Assembly: GCF_018998565.1 (NCBI RefSeq)
Contig: NZ_JAHNZO010000030.1
Location: 1-64,000 of the forward strand
DNA length: 64,000 nt
From: Paenibacillus oleatilyticus
GTDB taxonomy: Bacteria; Bacillota; Bacilli; Paenibacillales; NBRC-103111
Reading direction: 5' to 3'
The position numbers and the translations under genes are program-made. Each line of letters opens with the position of its first letter. Within the stretch, counting starts at the first letter, position 1. The notes beneath the pieces were generated by a model that made no database searches, was not told the origin of the DNA, and saw only the letters and a program-made list of their open reading frames with translations. Of this stretch, positions 46,668 through 55,029 are shown one piece after another.

Positions 46668-46836
46668 AAGCTCGCCTCATTTCTTCGGAAGGTGGAGCAA
46701 ACGTCATTAAGCCCGTTCGCTAAGGCCAGTATAATCCAAATAGATAAGCCCATCAATACAAATAAAGGAAATTGTCGTTTTCTGCCGAACCCTATTCGTA
46801 TCAACATAATCCTGTAGTAACGCGAGGTGGTTCCCC

Positions 46837-47112
46837 CTGGCTATCCAGCCTTACGTCATCGTAATCGCCGGTATCCTGCTTTTGATCTGTGTGGCGGTCG
46901 TTCTTCCGAAGTTTTTCAGACGAAACCGATTCGGACGGCCCGGCTCCAAGTCCCAATCTACCGGTAAAAATCAAGCCAAACAAAGCTGCTCCTTGTGCCG
47001 ACGAAAAGTTCCTTCGAAGGAGTTGGCCTTTTACGCCACAGCCGGCAAAGTCGTCGGCGTGTGCCGGGCCTGCCGGCCGAAAGCGGAGCGTCAAGACTTC
47101 ATGCGCTTGTGA
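46837..47112 (+). CDS. Small membrane-anchored zinc-ribbon protein
   Basis: About 91 residues. One N-terminal membrane helix (YVIVIAGILLLICVAVVLPKFF), a basic linker, and a zinc ribbon with CSLC and CRAC pairs. No methionine lies at the N-terminus: the best start is a CTG at 46837 after AGGTGG, or a TTG at 46882 inside the helix. Function unknown. Confidence 0.55.
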   Translation: MAIQPYVIVIAGILLLICVAVVLPKFFRRNRFGRPGSKSQSTGKNQAKQSCSLCRRKVPSKELAFYATAGKVVGVCRACRPKAERQDFMRL

Positions 47113-47133
47113 CTGCCCATTCCTTATGGCGAT

Positions 47134-47934
47134 TCAAGTGCCCAGCACTTTTTTCCCTCGCGGCTCCGACCCACGGGAATCGGGCTCCAGCGTAATTCCG
47201 ATGCCGTCGAAGGAAGTGTCCTCAAGCCCCATGTCCCAGGTCAGCACTCCTGCTCCTTGAGAGTCGACCTGGAACGTTCCGCAGTTGGAACGCTTGCCGT
47301 CGCGCAGCAGCCACACTTGATACGCCTGAACTCCGTCCGTTGGCCGCAAACCGTGAAATTGCAGGACCAGCTGCGCTTTATTGCCTTGGCGCGTCAACCA
47401 TCCTTGCCCGGCTGCCGACGGAAGCGCTTGGTCAAAAGCTTTCAGCCTGTATTGTCCGATCATTTCCACAGGAATGGCCAGCCGGGCTTCCGGCCGCTCG
47501 ACAGAGGATTTGAACGGGAAGCTAAAGTCCCCGAAGATGGCGGTTCCCGCCCCGCATACGAAGAAGAACAGCGCAGCCGCCGTATACCCGAGCCCTTTCG
47601 TCCACCGCTTGCGGCGCCGTGCCGCCCCATCGTTAAGACGCCACTCCACAGTCGGCCGCTTATCTGCCGGACGCTCTTCGAGGAGCGTTTCCCCTCTCGC
47701 AGGCTCAGGCTGTCCAAGCACCTTTCCTAGCACCTGCTCTTTTAAGTCTTCAGGCAATTCCACCAGCTCAGCTTCAGCCGGCAGTGCTTGCCACGTTTGC
47801 CGAAGCTCCGCAAGCTCTTGAGTACAAGTCCGGCACACGGACAAATGACATTCGAACGCCTGCTTCCGTTCCTCCGAAAGCTCATCTAGAAAATAAGAAA
47901 AGCATAGCTCGCAGCCCGATTCTTCTCGAACCAT
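47134..47934 (-). CDS. Anti-sigma factor, zinc-finger plus RskA-type domain
   Basis: A 266-residue membrane protein. The cytosolic anti-sigma domain has the zinc motif H30-x3-C34-x2-C37 and an extra CELC at 8-11. A membrane helix lies about 115-135, and the outer part (AYQVWLLRDGKRSNCGTFQVD) matches the RskA/anti-sigma-K C-terminal domain. It should hold the ECF sigma factor inactive at the membrane until an outside signal triggers proteolysis. It starts five bases after the sigma gene, with GGAGGAG overlapping that gene's end. Confidence 0.92.
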   Translation of the reverse strand: MVREESGCELCFSYFLDELSEERKQAFECHLSVCRTCTQELAELRQTWQALPAEAELVELPEDLKEQVLGKVLGQPEPARGETLLEERPADKRPTVEWRLNDGAARRRKRWTKGLGYTAAALFFFVCGAGTAIFGDFSFPFKSSVERPEARLAIPVEMIGQYRLKAFDQALPSAAGQGWLTRQGNKAQLVLQFHGLRPTDGVQAYQVWLLRDGKRSNCGTFQVDSQGAGVLTWDMGLEDTSFDGIGITLEPDSRGSEPRGKKVLGT

Positions 47935-47939
47935 GTCGT

Positions 47940-48506
47940 TCACTCCTCCCTCCAAGACGTCATGTGCTTGCGTAGCAATTTCAAGCTTTGGTGGAGCCGG
48001 CTTTTCACTGTTCCGAGCGGCTCTTCCAACATCTCGGCAATTTCGCTTAAGGTGTAGCCCTCCCAATAAAACAGCCGGATTAGCTTGATCTGTTGCTCTG
48101 ACATATATCGGTATGCCTCCTCCAGCTGCTGCTTGAACAGCTTCCGGGAGACAGGATCTGCAAAAGGATGGACCTCCGTCGCGCCTAATTCCGCTTCGAT
48201 CCCATGCTCTAGCGGCACCAAGGCGGATTGCTTTCTTAATTTCCGCAGCTGGTCAATCGTCAAATTACGGGTAACGGTTAGCAGCCAATTGACGAATAGC
48301 CCCTTCGCCGGATCGTATCCGCTCTCCGTCGTCCAAATGCGGGTATACACTAACTGCACGACGTCCCGGGCAAATTCGGGGTCCTTCTTCGCTTTCATAG
48401 CGAACGAATAGACCAGCTTGGCATACCGGTCGTACAGCGCATGAAGCGCTTCGCTTTGTTTGGCTTTGATTAGTTCCATCAATTGCTCGTCCGAATAATG
48501 CTGCAC
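47940..48506 (-). CDS. ECF RNA polymerase sigma factor
   Basis: A 188-residue sigma-70-family factor. Region 2 runs from LYDRYAKLVYSFAMKAKKD to NWLLTVTRNLTIDQLRKL; region 4 is LIRLFYWEGYTLSEIAEML with EEPLGTVKSRLHQSLKLL. GTG 48506 is chosen as start, with GGGGGTG nine bases before it; GTG 48518 and ATG 48584 or 48614 are further options. Co-transcribed with its anti-sigma factor. The copper-protein gene upstream on the same strand is a candidate target. Confidence 0.9.
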   Translation of the reverse strand: MQHYSDEQLMELIKAKQSEALHALYDRYAKLVYSFAMKAKKDPEFARDVVQLVYTRIWTTESGYDPAKGLFVNWLLTVTRNLTIDQLRKLRKQSALVPLEHGIEAELGATEVHPFADPVSRKLFKQQLEEAYRYMSEQQIKLIRLFYWEGYTLSEIAEMLEEPLGTVKSRLHQSLKLLRKHMTSWREE

Positions 48507-48641
48507 GTATCGGAACACCCCCGTCTCTGACGCGCGCTCCTTGTTCCGGTTGTAAACGAGTAACAGGAAGCGAATTGACTCCATATTCCGACATTTCTTT
48601 TCGTTTGGCAACATGCAATTTTTAGCCGCTCCACATCAAAC

Positions 48642-48677
48642 AACCCGAGGCCCTCCTTGCGGCGGGTACCCCGGGTT
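48642..48677 (-). terminator. Terminator after the cupredoxin-domain gene
   Basis: AACCCGGGG and CCTCGGGTT form the stem on the minus strand; the T run is weak (GTTTG), so some read-through into the sigma gene is likely. Confidence 0.6.
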
Positions 48678-48692
48678 AACGTTCAGTAACAT

Positions 48693-50000
48693 TTACTTGA
48701 CGATAATCGTCGCTTTCATCTCTGCTTTATGCGGAGCGCAGTAATACGTATACGTGCCCGGCTTGGTCAGCGTGATCGTTTCGGATTCGCCTTCTCCCAG
48801 CAGCTTCGTTTCGAATACCGGCTTGCCGTCGTCGCCGAGCGTGTCCGATACGGCATTATGCTTGACTTTATCTTTATTCGTAAACGTTACTTTCGAGCCC
48901 GCTTCGACCGTCAATTCTTTGACGGAGAAAGCGAATCCGGCCATCTGCACCTGATATTCCTTGGAAGCAGCCGGCTGCTTGTCTTCCTGCTTCAAAGCAG
49001 CGCCTTCCGGTTTTGCTGCGAACCAAACGTTGTTGACGCCTTGTCCGTTTACTTCCCCAGCCTTCGTGTCTTTCAGGAAATAGTAAAGCGGGCTTCCCTT
49101 GTATGTCGTTTGCTTCGTGCCGTCCTCCCGCGTAATAACGCCAAAATCTTCTATTTTCAAGGACGCCGGGAGCTGCAGCGATTCCGCTTTGAATACCGGC
49201 CAGTTGACGGCGCATTGATCCTTGCAAGCGCTCTGGAACGGCGTGTCCTTCGTAAACGTGTAAAGCGTTTTGCCGGAACCGTCCGTCAAATAAGTGCCGA
49301 CCTTATCGTTCGTCGCGAGACGAACCGACGACGCGGCTGCAGCCGCCGCAGCTTCGGCGGTAACCACCTTTTGACCGACGAGAGCATCCAGCAGCGTCTT
49401 GTCCCCGGCCTTTAGCTTCGCCCCGAGCGCCTCCACCGTTGCCGTAGCGATATGCCCGTTATTCAGATTGCCCGCTTCGGCGATTTGTTTCAACCCCTTG
49501 CCTTCCGCGAAGCGAATCGTTTCTGCAAAAGCAAAATCGGTATCCTGCTTATAGCCGAGCGATTCCAAAATCACTTTGTAATACTGCTGCGCCGTGATCG
49601 AACCCATCGGTTCGAACCGTCCCGAGCCGGTCCCCGTCCACCCAAGCTGCGGATTCGCCTTCAAGTAGCCCAATACCGCCTGGTTACTTTCATTGACCGT
49701 ACCGGCATCGTCGAACTTCGCGCTCCCTTTGAAGCCCAAAGCCTCGCTCTCCAAGCCCTGCAGCCGCAGGAACAAAATCGCCGCCTGCAAACGGGTCGTC
49801 GATTGGGACAAGTAGCTTGCCGTTACACCGCTGCCATCTCCCTGCAATACTCCCAGCTCCGCAGCGATTTGCGCATCCGTTTTGACGGCGACCGCAGCAG
49901 CCTTGGAATTGTCCGCAGCAGCTGCAGCAGTTACAGCTGTTGAAAGCGTCAGGGCGGTTCCCAGCAGCAGGGCTGCATATTTCCAGCGTTTGTTCATCAT
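48693..50000 (-). CDS. Secreted three-domain protein: SLH-like, COG4315 repeat, cupredoxin
   Basis: A 435-residue exported protein. Signal peptide about 1-28 (YAALLLGTALTLSTAVTAAAA). Residues about 40-215 resemble divergent SLH modules. Residues about 225-335 hold the secreted repeat of COG4315 lipoproteins (VGTYLTDGSGKTLYTFTKD; NWPVF; GSPLYYFLKD). The last 100 residues are a plastocyanin-like cupredoxin with ligands His (KHNAV), Cys and His (YCAPH) and Met (AEM). A type 1 copper site is therefore predicted on the cell surface. GAGGAGGAATCTG precedes tandem ATGs. Confidence 0.85.
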   Translation of the reverse strand: MMNKRWKYAALLLGTALTLSTAVTAAAAADNSKAAAVAVKTDAQIAAELGVLQGDGSGVTASYLSQSTTRLQAAILFLRLQGLESEALGFKGSAKFDDAGTVNESNQAVLGYLKANPQLGWTGTGSGRFEPMGSITAQQYYKVILESLGYKQDTDFAFAETIRFAEGKGLKQIAEAGNLNNGHIATATVEALGAKLKAGDKTLLDALVGQKVVTAEAAAAAAASSVRLATNDKVGTYLTDGSGKTLYTFTKDTPFQSACKDQCAVNWPVFKAESLQLPASLKIEDFGVITREDGTKQTTYKGSPLYYFLKDTKAGEVNGQGVNNVWFAAKPEGAALKQEDKQPAASKEYQVQMAGFAFSVKELTVEAGSKVTFTNKDKVKHNAVSDTLGDDGKPVFETKLLGEGESETITLTKPGTYTYYCAPHKAEMKATIIVK

Positions 50001-50118
50001 CAGATTCCTCCTCGAATTTTGAAGGGTTATTAGGTCGTTCAAATAGAGGAAACGCCGCCAAAGCGAAAACGGTTTGACGCTAAACGAAAAAAAATATTTT
50101 TTATTTGTCCGGAAAAAG

Positions 50119-50145
50119 CAAAAAGCCCTGAAGATTCAGGGCTTT
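50119..50145 (-). terminator. Terminator of tRNA-Leu
   Basis: On the minus strand AAAGCCCTGA and TCAGGGCTTT form a stem followed by T-rich sequence, 25 bases after the tRNA 3' end. Confidence 0.8.
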
Positions 50146-50170
50146 GCACGATCAGTAGGCTACTTGAATA

Positions 50171-50253
50171 TGCGGTTGAGAGGACTCGAACCTCCACGGG
50201 CGTACGCCCACTACCCCCTCAAGATAGCGTGTCTGCCATTCCACCACAACCGC
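50171..50253 (-). tRNA. tRNA-Leu (anticodon GAG), copy 1
   Basis: An 83-base class II tRNA. Acceptor GCGGTTG/CAACCGC, anticodon stem CTATC/GGTAG with loop TTGAGGG, a long variable arm (GGGCGTACGCCC), T-arm GGTTCGAGTCC. CCA is not encoded. Confidence 0.93.
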
Positions 50254-50403
50254 GGATGTACTATTCATTGTATAGGTTTCGCAGGAAAAAGTAAAGTGGC
50301 ATCCTTTAGCAGAGTATTTCCCCCGGAAACGCCGGTAACAGACACAAGAAGCGAATCTGTTCCGAGGGAAACGGAAGCAGCCCACAAGTTTAGACTCTCG
50401 CCT

Positions 50404-51300
50404 TTACATTCCCGCAGACCGCTGAAGCCTTCTCGCAATCTCCATAAACTCGTCGGGGCCGATGCCCGGAGCAAATTCTTCCTGTACCTCGTCCAGCTCC
50501 GGAACGGGTCCGCCTTCCGGCGTACCGTCAACCACTTCCAACGGTTGGCCGTCCTCCGGGTGAGAACCTTTCCAGATTTGCCGTATCCCCTCATAAGCGT
50601 CGTCGCTGAAACGGTACAGCTTGCGATGAAGACCCTGTTCCTCGTATTTTCGGGTTGTTTCGAACGCCCGGTTGCTCAGGTTGGGCACCGGAACAAGCTT
50701 CGTCATATCGACTCCAGTCGCGATTTCCAGCGCCTTGGCATAGGCAACGACATGCACGCCGCCGCGAACGAGCAGATAACCGACCATTTCACGCGCCACA
50801 GGATGGTCCGTCATTTCATACACGCGCATTTTATGCGTCCTCGCCCCGCATTCCAAGAAGAAATTGTGCAGCAGGTCCAGCACCAGATTGCCGCTGTTGA
50901 ACACGTAATCCCCTGACCAACCTTTGCCCATGGAGTCCAACGGCAAAGCCGTTTGCGCCGAGGCGATAAAATGGTGCGAGTTCCGCTTATCAAGCGCGTC
51001 CATCATCGGCGCCGCATTCGGATCGGTCGGCTGCGTAGACCCGGTCAAGCACAGGTTGATAGCATTCGTAACCAGCTCGACGTGGCCGAATTCCTCGGCC
51101 GTAATACTGCACACCAGATCGTAGAAGGGCTTCAGCTTTGTTTTCCTGCGAAAATTAAACGACTGAAACATATAATTATTCAGCGTCGACATTTCCCCGA
51201 ATCTCCCACCCAGCAGCTCCTGAACGGCTGCCGCCGCATTCGGGTCGGCGTGTTTCGGCTTCGGAAGCTCGATCGCAAGCTTATGAATACGTTTGAACAC
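50404..51300 (-). CDS. Manganese catalase
   Basis: A 298-residue di-manganese catalase of the ferritin-like fold. Metal ligands lie in GGRFGEMSTLNNYMFQSF (Glu36), TAEEFGHVELV (Glu70, His73) and in helices near DHPVAREMVGYLLVRGGVHVVAYAKAL. It breaks down hydrogen peroxide without heme. Start GTG at 51300 gives normal spacing to GGGAGGG, whereas the ATG two codons earlier overlaps that site. Confidence 0.9.
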   Translation of the reverse strand: MFKRIHKLAIELPKPKHADPNAAAAVQELLGGRFGEMSTLNNYMFQSFNFRRKTKLKPFYDLVCSITAEEFGHVELVTNAINLCLTGSTQPTDPNAAPMMDALDKRNSHHFIASAQTALPLDSMGKGWSGDYVFNSGNLVLDLLHNFFLECGARTHKMRVYEMTDHPVAREMVGYLLVRGGVHVVAYAKALEIATGVDMTKLVPVPNLSNRAFETTRKYEEQGLHRKLYRFSDDAYEGIRQIWKGSHPEDGQPLEVVDGTPEGGPVPELDEVQEEFAPGIGPDEFMEIARRLQRSAGM

Positions 51301-51334
51301 TCCCATCCCTCCCTGCTTGTCCCGACGGACCAAG

Positions 51335-51754
51335 TTATTTTTGCCACACCTGCGGTTCAGCTTCGCCTTTGATATATTCGATTCTTGTCGGTTCCACTTC
51401 AAGAACGACATATTCCGGGTCGTGCGGCCCGTCAAACCAGCGGCTGAGCTCGTCGTTCCACAACTTCTCCCGCATGCGGTTATCCGTACATAACTTCGCT
51501 GTCGCTTCCATCTGTACGATTTCGGACGTAGGCGTTCCGTCATACCCTGTCAGGACAAATACGTTTGCATTTTCCCGCAGCTCATCCACTTTGTCCGTTC
51601 GGCTGTTGGTCGCCAAATACACCGTGAGTCCTTCGTGAAACAACACCATGTACCGAATCTTCGGCCGAGTGCCGTCGACCGTACCGAACGCGCAGACGTC
51701 ATTCGCATCCAGCACCTTCATGATCTGCTCTTCCAGTTGCTCCGTCTTCAACAT
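51335..51754 (-). CDS. Pyridoxamine 5'-phosphate oxidase-like (general stress FMN-binding) protein
   Basis: A 139-residue split-barrel flavin-binding protein: CAFGTVDGTRPKIRYMVLFHEG and VYLATNSRTDKVDELREN are typical of the general-stress-protein-26 group. No specific reaction is assigned. AAAGGAGATG precedes the ATG. It lies ahead of the Mn-catalase gene by 34 bases, so a common stress operon is likely. Confidence 0.85.
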   Translation of the reverse strand: MLKTEQLEEQIMKVLDANDVCAFGTVDGTRPKIRYMVLFHEGLTVYLATNSRTDKVDELRENANVFVLTGYDGTPTSEIVQMEATAKLCTDNRMREKLWNDELSRWFDGPHDPEYVVLEVEPTRIEYIKGEAEPQVWQK

Positions 51755-51913
51755 GGGAACATCTCCTTTCGGTTATGGAAGTCTGACTTCCTTCCTTGAT
51801 TACCCGAACGGCGATAAGGCCAAACAATGCTTCGTTTCCCTAAAGAACTTGTTTCAATGAGCGGACAGCCGGGTTAAATGCATAGTACATTTCTTCCAAA
51901 GGAGCTGATTCGA

Positions 51914-52123
51914 ATGGATACCAACGTTTTAAAAGGAAAATGGAGGCAGTTGAAGGGCGAAGCGCAAAAGCAATGGGGCAAATTTACCGATGACGACCTC
52001 GACGTTATTAACGGGGAAAAGGAAAAGCTCCTCGGGAAGCTTCAGGAGAAGTACGGGCATACCAAAGAAGCCGCGCAGGAGGAATACGACCGCTGGGAAA
52101 GCGGCTGGCGCGACCGGTTTTAG
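51914..52123 (+). CDS. CsbD-family stress protein
   Basis: A 69-residue hydrophilic helical protein: LKGKWRQLKGEAQKQWGKFTDDDL is the CsbD signature. CsbD of B. subtilis belongs to the sigma-B stress regulon; its function is unknown. ATG 51914 follows AAAGGAGCTG. Confidence 0.9.
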   Translation: MDTNVLKGKWRQLKGEAQKQWGKFTDDDLDVINGEKEKLLGKLQEKYGHTKEAAQEEYDRWESGWRDRF

Positions 52124-52176
52124 CTTTCCGCATGATGAACTGCATGAAAAGTTTGCACCGCTGATAGTTTTATGCT

Positions 52177-52226
52177 AAAAAAGAGAAAGAGCCCACATCC
52201 GTTTGGATGCAAGCTCTTTCTCTTTG
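52177..52226. terminator. Bidirectional terminator, csbD / tRNA-Leu
   Basis: AAAGAGAAAGAGC and GCTCTTTCTCTTT form a long stem with an inner CATCC/GGATG hairpin; T runs lie on both sides. Confidence 0.85.
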
Positions 52227-52229
52227 TGA

Positions 52230-52312
52230 TGCGGTTGAGAGGACTCGAACCTCCACGAGCGTACGCCCACTACCCCCTCAAGATAGCGTGTCTGCCATTC
52301 CACCACAACCGC
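52230..52312 (-). tRNA. tRNA-Leu (anticodon GAG), copy 2
   Basis: Same as the copy at 50171-50253 except one base in the variable arm. Acceptor, anticodon and T-arm are intact; CCA is not encoded. Confidence 0.93.
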
Positions 52313-52350
52313 AGGTTACTGTAGGGGGAAGCCCGGCGGGTTCTCGCCCC

Positions 52351-52563
52351 TACTATCTATGACCCGTAGGGGATACTCTCCGTTTCACTTCGAGACTGCG
52401 AAGCGGTTCCTGCCGAAGCTTATGCTCCGACGAACCCGAGGGTTCTCATCCCTACTATCTATGACCCGTAGGGGATACTCTCCGTTTCACTCCGAGACTG
52501 CGAAGCGGTTCCTGCCGAAGCTTATGCTCCGACGAACCCGAGGGTTCTCACCCCTACTATCTA
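52351..52563. repeat. 102-bp tandem repeats copying the 3' end of tRNA-Glu
   Basis: A unit beginning TACTATCTATGACCCGTAGG starts at 52351, 52453 and 52555, a period of 102. The third unit runs into the real tRNA-Glu. The first two follow the tRNA for GACCCGTAGGGGAT and then diverge to ACTCTCCGTTTCAC. Each unit also carries CGAAGC, GCTTATGCTCCGACGAACCC and GGGTTCTCA. The repeat lies downstream of tRNA-Glu on its strand and codes for nothing. Confidence 0.85.
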
Positions 52564-52635
52564 TGACCCGTAGGGGATTCGAACCCCTGTTACCTCCGTG
52601 AAAGGGAGGTGTCTTAACCCCTTGACCAACGGGCC
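52564..52635 (-). tRNA. tRNA-Glu (anticodon TTC)
   Basis: A 72-base tRNA. Acceptor GGCCCGT/ACGGGTC (one G-T pair), anticodon loop CTTTCAC with TTC, T-arm GGTTCGAATCC. CCA is not encoded; the 3' end is repeated twice just downstream. Confidence 0.95.
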
Positions 52636-52805
52636 ATGCTGTTTATGATCGCCGCCTTTTTGAGCGACAAGTGTTATTATAGCGGAATGGGATGAGCTTG
52701 ACAAGCCCCTTTTGCGAAAAAAATTTTTCGCCTTTTTGGAGGTAATCCCCCCATATGTTACAATCAACTGCAAAAGGACCCCATTCCCCTACAGAGGTGT
52801 ATTCG

Positions 52806-53738
52806 ATGCTGGTATTCAACCATGCTACCGGTCAGGTTACGGAACAGGCAGCCCGAGTTCCGGGCGACAACGAGAACGTCTGGCTCCATATGACAGCTCC
52901 CGAAGCAAAGCAGGTGGAACACGTACTTAAACATCAGTTTCATTGCCACCCGCTTGTGGTTGAGGATTGCATCAAGCTGAATCAGCGTCCCAAAATGGAC
53001 CGGTACAAAGACCATGTCTTCATCACGTTTTTTGCCGTGGTCGACAAGCAGCTTACTACGGCCGAAATCGCTATCGTGGTCGGTAAAAATTTTGTCATTA
53101 CCATTTGTAGAGAGCCTCTTCCTTTTTTCGACGAGCTCCAAAAGCATTTCTTGCAGGTCGAAGGCAGCATGGAGCATTGCGGACGCATCTTATATTTACT
53201 ATTAGACCGCTGTGTCGACGACTATACCGACATCATCAATCAGATCGAGGACCGCGTCGACCGCTTGGAGCAAATGATTTACCGTAATCCTTACGTCCAC
53301 GTATCCCGAGAAATATTTAAATCGAAACGAAAAATGCATCGTCTCCGTCGCATTATCGCCGAAGAGAAAACGATGCTGGGTACGATAACGCATCAGAGCT
53401 TCCCGTATATTCGCCAGGAAGCGGATGTCTATTTTATCGACATCTACGATCATATTTCCCGCGTTGTCGATTCCTTGGACGTATTTCGGGAATCGCTCAC
53501 CGGCCTGCTTGAGCTGCAAATGAGCATTAAATCGGACCGTATGAACGAGATCATGAAGACGCTGACCATTATCAGCTCGATTTTTCTCCCGCTGACCTGT
53601 ATCGTTGGTTTGTACGGTATGAATTTCAAGAATATCCCCGAGCTCAACTGGAGCTTCGGGTACGCATACGTTTGGATCGTCATGATCGTTGTTACGATCT
53701 CCTTGTGGGCCATTTTTAAGTGGAAAAAATGGATTTAG
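52806..53738 (+). CDS. corA: CorA-family magnesium/divalent cation transporter
   Basis: A 310-residue pentameric channel subunit. Large cytosolic N-terminal domain, two C-terminal membrane helices, and the selectivity motif YGMNF between them. Basic KWKKW C-terminus. ATG 52806 has GAGGTG nine bases before it. The 17 residues that extend the frame upstream are not conserved. Confidence 0.92.
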   Translation: MLVFNHATGQVTEQAARVPGDNENVWLHMTAPEAKQVEHVLKHQFHCHPLVVEDCIKLNQRPKMDRYKDHVFITFFAVVDKQLTTAEIAIVVGKNFVITICREPLPFFDELQKHFLQVEGSMEHCGRILYLLLDRCVDDYTDIINQIEDRVDRLEQMIYRNPYVHVSREIFKSKRKMHRLRRIIAEEKTMLGTITHQSFPYIRQEADVYFIDIYDHISRVVDSLDVFRESLTGLLELQMSIKSDRMNEIMKTLTIISSIFLPLTCIVGLYGMNFKNIPELNWSFGYAYVWIVMIVVTISLWAIFKWKKWI

Positions 53739-53822
53739 CCCGGTGACTTCGCGGCACATAGCTGCCGCTCCGACGAACCTCCGGTTCTCATCTCTCTCCA
53801 CGCCATACATAAAAAGGCCACC

Positions 53823-54073
53823 CTTTTCAGGTAGCCGCAGAGTATTGAGAAAGTGTTCAAATGGGATTATAGAGGTTACGAAGGGGTGGGGTATCCACTT
53901 CCGACCGCTGTTGTCATCGGGAAATTTGATTGGAAGCCGCTAAGTAGCGGACATTTCCCGATGACAAAGGCGGCCGTTATCGCTTCTCCAGTGGATACCC
54001 CACCTACGTTTCTTCTCTATTTTTGTAAAAGCTCACTTTTCAACAGCCTAAGTTTATCCTTTTCAGGTAGCCG
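53823..54073. repeat. Dispersed palindromic element, copy 3, with 16-bp flanking direct repeats
   Basis: The element (about 53846-54044) starts near TTGAGAAAGTG and ends near CACTTTTCAACAG. Outer arms pair (GTGGGGTATCCACTTCC with CCAGTGGATACCCCACC), and inside lies another hairpin, GTCATCGGGAAAT / ATTTCCCGATGAC, with CCGCTAAGTAGCGG at its tip. CCTTTTCAGGTAGCCG occurs on both sides (53823-53838 and 54058-54073). Joining the flanks rebuilds a terminator-like hairpin for corA ending in CTTTTT, so the element appears inserted there. Confidence 0.8.
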
Positions 54074-54090
54074 GTCTTTTTATGTATGGC

Positions 54091-54175
54091 GGAGAGAGAG
54101 AGGGATACTCGCGCTCCGCTTGCGAGACTTCGCGGCGCATGGCCGCCTCGGGTTCGAATCCCTCTTCGTCTCTCC
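54091..54175 (+). other. Degenerate tRNA-Ser-like sequence
   Basis: Ends GGAGAGA and TCTCTCC form a seven-base acceptor stem, and GGTTCGAATCCC resembles a T-arm, as in the real tRNA-Ser on the other strand at 54221. The middle has no anticodon arm. It contains GGGATACTC and GAGACTTCGCGGC, shared with the tRNA-Glu-tail repeats. Probably the same repeat class built on a tRNA-Ser tail. Confidence 0.55.
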
Positions 54176-54183
54176 GTAGACAA

Positions 54184-54204
54184 TAAAAAACCGCCTTTCG
54201 GCGG
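54184..54204 (-). terminator. Terminator of the tRNA-Asn/tRNA-Ser transcript
   Basis: CCGCC, TTTC loop, GGCGG; on the minus strand six T follow. It is 17 bases beyond tRNA-Ser. Confidence 0.8.
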
Positions 54205-54220
54205 TTTCGTTTATGATCTA

Positions 54221-54308
54221 CGGAGAGAGAGGGATTCGAACCCTCGCACCACTTACGCAGTCTAACCCCTTAGCAGAGGGTCCCCTTGAGCCACTTGGGT
54301 ATCTCTCC
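54221..54308 (-). tRNA. tRNA-Ser (anticodon GCT)
   Basis: An 88-base class II tRNA. Acceptor GGAGAGA/TCTCTCC, anticodon GCT in loop CTGCTAA, long variable arm, T-arm GGTTCGAATCC. No CCA encoded. Confidence 0.93.
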
Positions 54309-54318
54309 AAAGAAAGAA

Positions 54319-54394
54319 TGGCTCCCCGAACAGGACTCGAACCTGTGACAACTCGATTAACAGTCGAGTGCTCTACCAACTGAGCTATCGGGGA
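54319..54394 (-). tRNA. tRNA-Asn (anticodon GTT)
   Basis: A 76-base tRNA including an encoded CCA. Acceptor TCCCCGA/TCGGGGA, D-arm AGCTCAGTTGGTAGAGC, anticodon loop CTGTTAA, T-arm GGTTCGAGTCC. It lies 10 bases ahead of tRNA-Ser. Confidence 0.95.
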
Positions 54395-54412
54395 AAGACA
54401 ATTTTTAATTTA

Positions 54413-54889
54413 TCATGAATGCGGCTGTAAGTCAAGGGCAAGCAATTTTAACTTGCCTTTGCAGAAACCGCAGACGTATTTCTTCGGATCGGTCTTGCGT
54501 TTACGCATATACTCCGCGCTGCAGCTTGTACAAACGAGCTTGTACCGGTAAGGCTCGGTACGCTTCAGCTCCTGCGGGAGCGACCGGCAATAGCGCGTCC
54601 CCCCGACCTTGGCCAGCAGCCGCTTGAAATCGTCATCCCGGTGCTGGTACCCTCCGCCCAACAAATGCAGATGGTAATGGCACAATTCATGCTTAATAAT
54701 CTTCTCCACGTCCGCGGCTCCGAACTGTTCATACTGCAGCCAGCTGATCTCGATATCGTGCGTCCGGGTGAAATAGCGCCCTCCCGTTGACCTTAATCTC
54801 CGGTTGAACCTCGCCCGATGCAAAAAAGGACACCCAAACGACGACAGCGATATTTGCTCTACCCACAGCTGCAGCTGTCGGTCATCCAT
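54413..54889 (-). CDS. SprT-like zinc metalloprotein (YdcK-like)
   Basis: A 158-residue protein. The metalloprotease-type motif is HELCHYH (HExxH), followed by a C-terminal zinc ribbon with CTSC and CGFC. Similar to B. subtilis YdcK and E. coli SprT; the physiological substrate is unknown. No clear ribosome site precedes the ATG at 54889. Confidence 0.9.
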   Translation of the reverse strand: MDDRQLQLWVEQISLSSFGCPFLHRARFNRRLRSTGGRYFTRTHDIEISWLQYEQFGAADVEKIIKHELCHYHLHLLGGGYQHRDDDFKRLLAKVGGTRYCRSLPQELKRTEPYRYKLVCTSCSAEYMRKRKTDPKKYVCGFCKGKLKLLALDLQPHS

Positions 54890-55029
54890 CGTTTTCCCAC
54901 CCTTACTCTCTGGTTTCTCTTCGTTTCTCTCTTGAATTGTAACCGCAGGTTAGGCTAAACTGTCAAGTAGGAATCTGGAATTGCTTCGGACAAATCGTCC
55001 CTTTGACCCATAGAGAGGAGTTTAACCCG

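Noticed and set aside
50265-50594. 109-residue frame overlapping the Mn-catalase 3' end
   Set aside because: It is antisense or out of frame to the catalase and tRNA-Leu region and has no recognisable features.
52351-52563. Possible CRISPR-like array
   Set aside because: The repeats are contiguous 102-bp tandem units without unique spacers and copy a tRNA end; no cas genes are present.
52359-52601. 80-residue frame with a repeated MTRRGYSPFH motif
   Set aside because: It is only the translation of the 102-bp tandem repeats running into tRNA-Glu; no ribosome site and no family.
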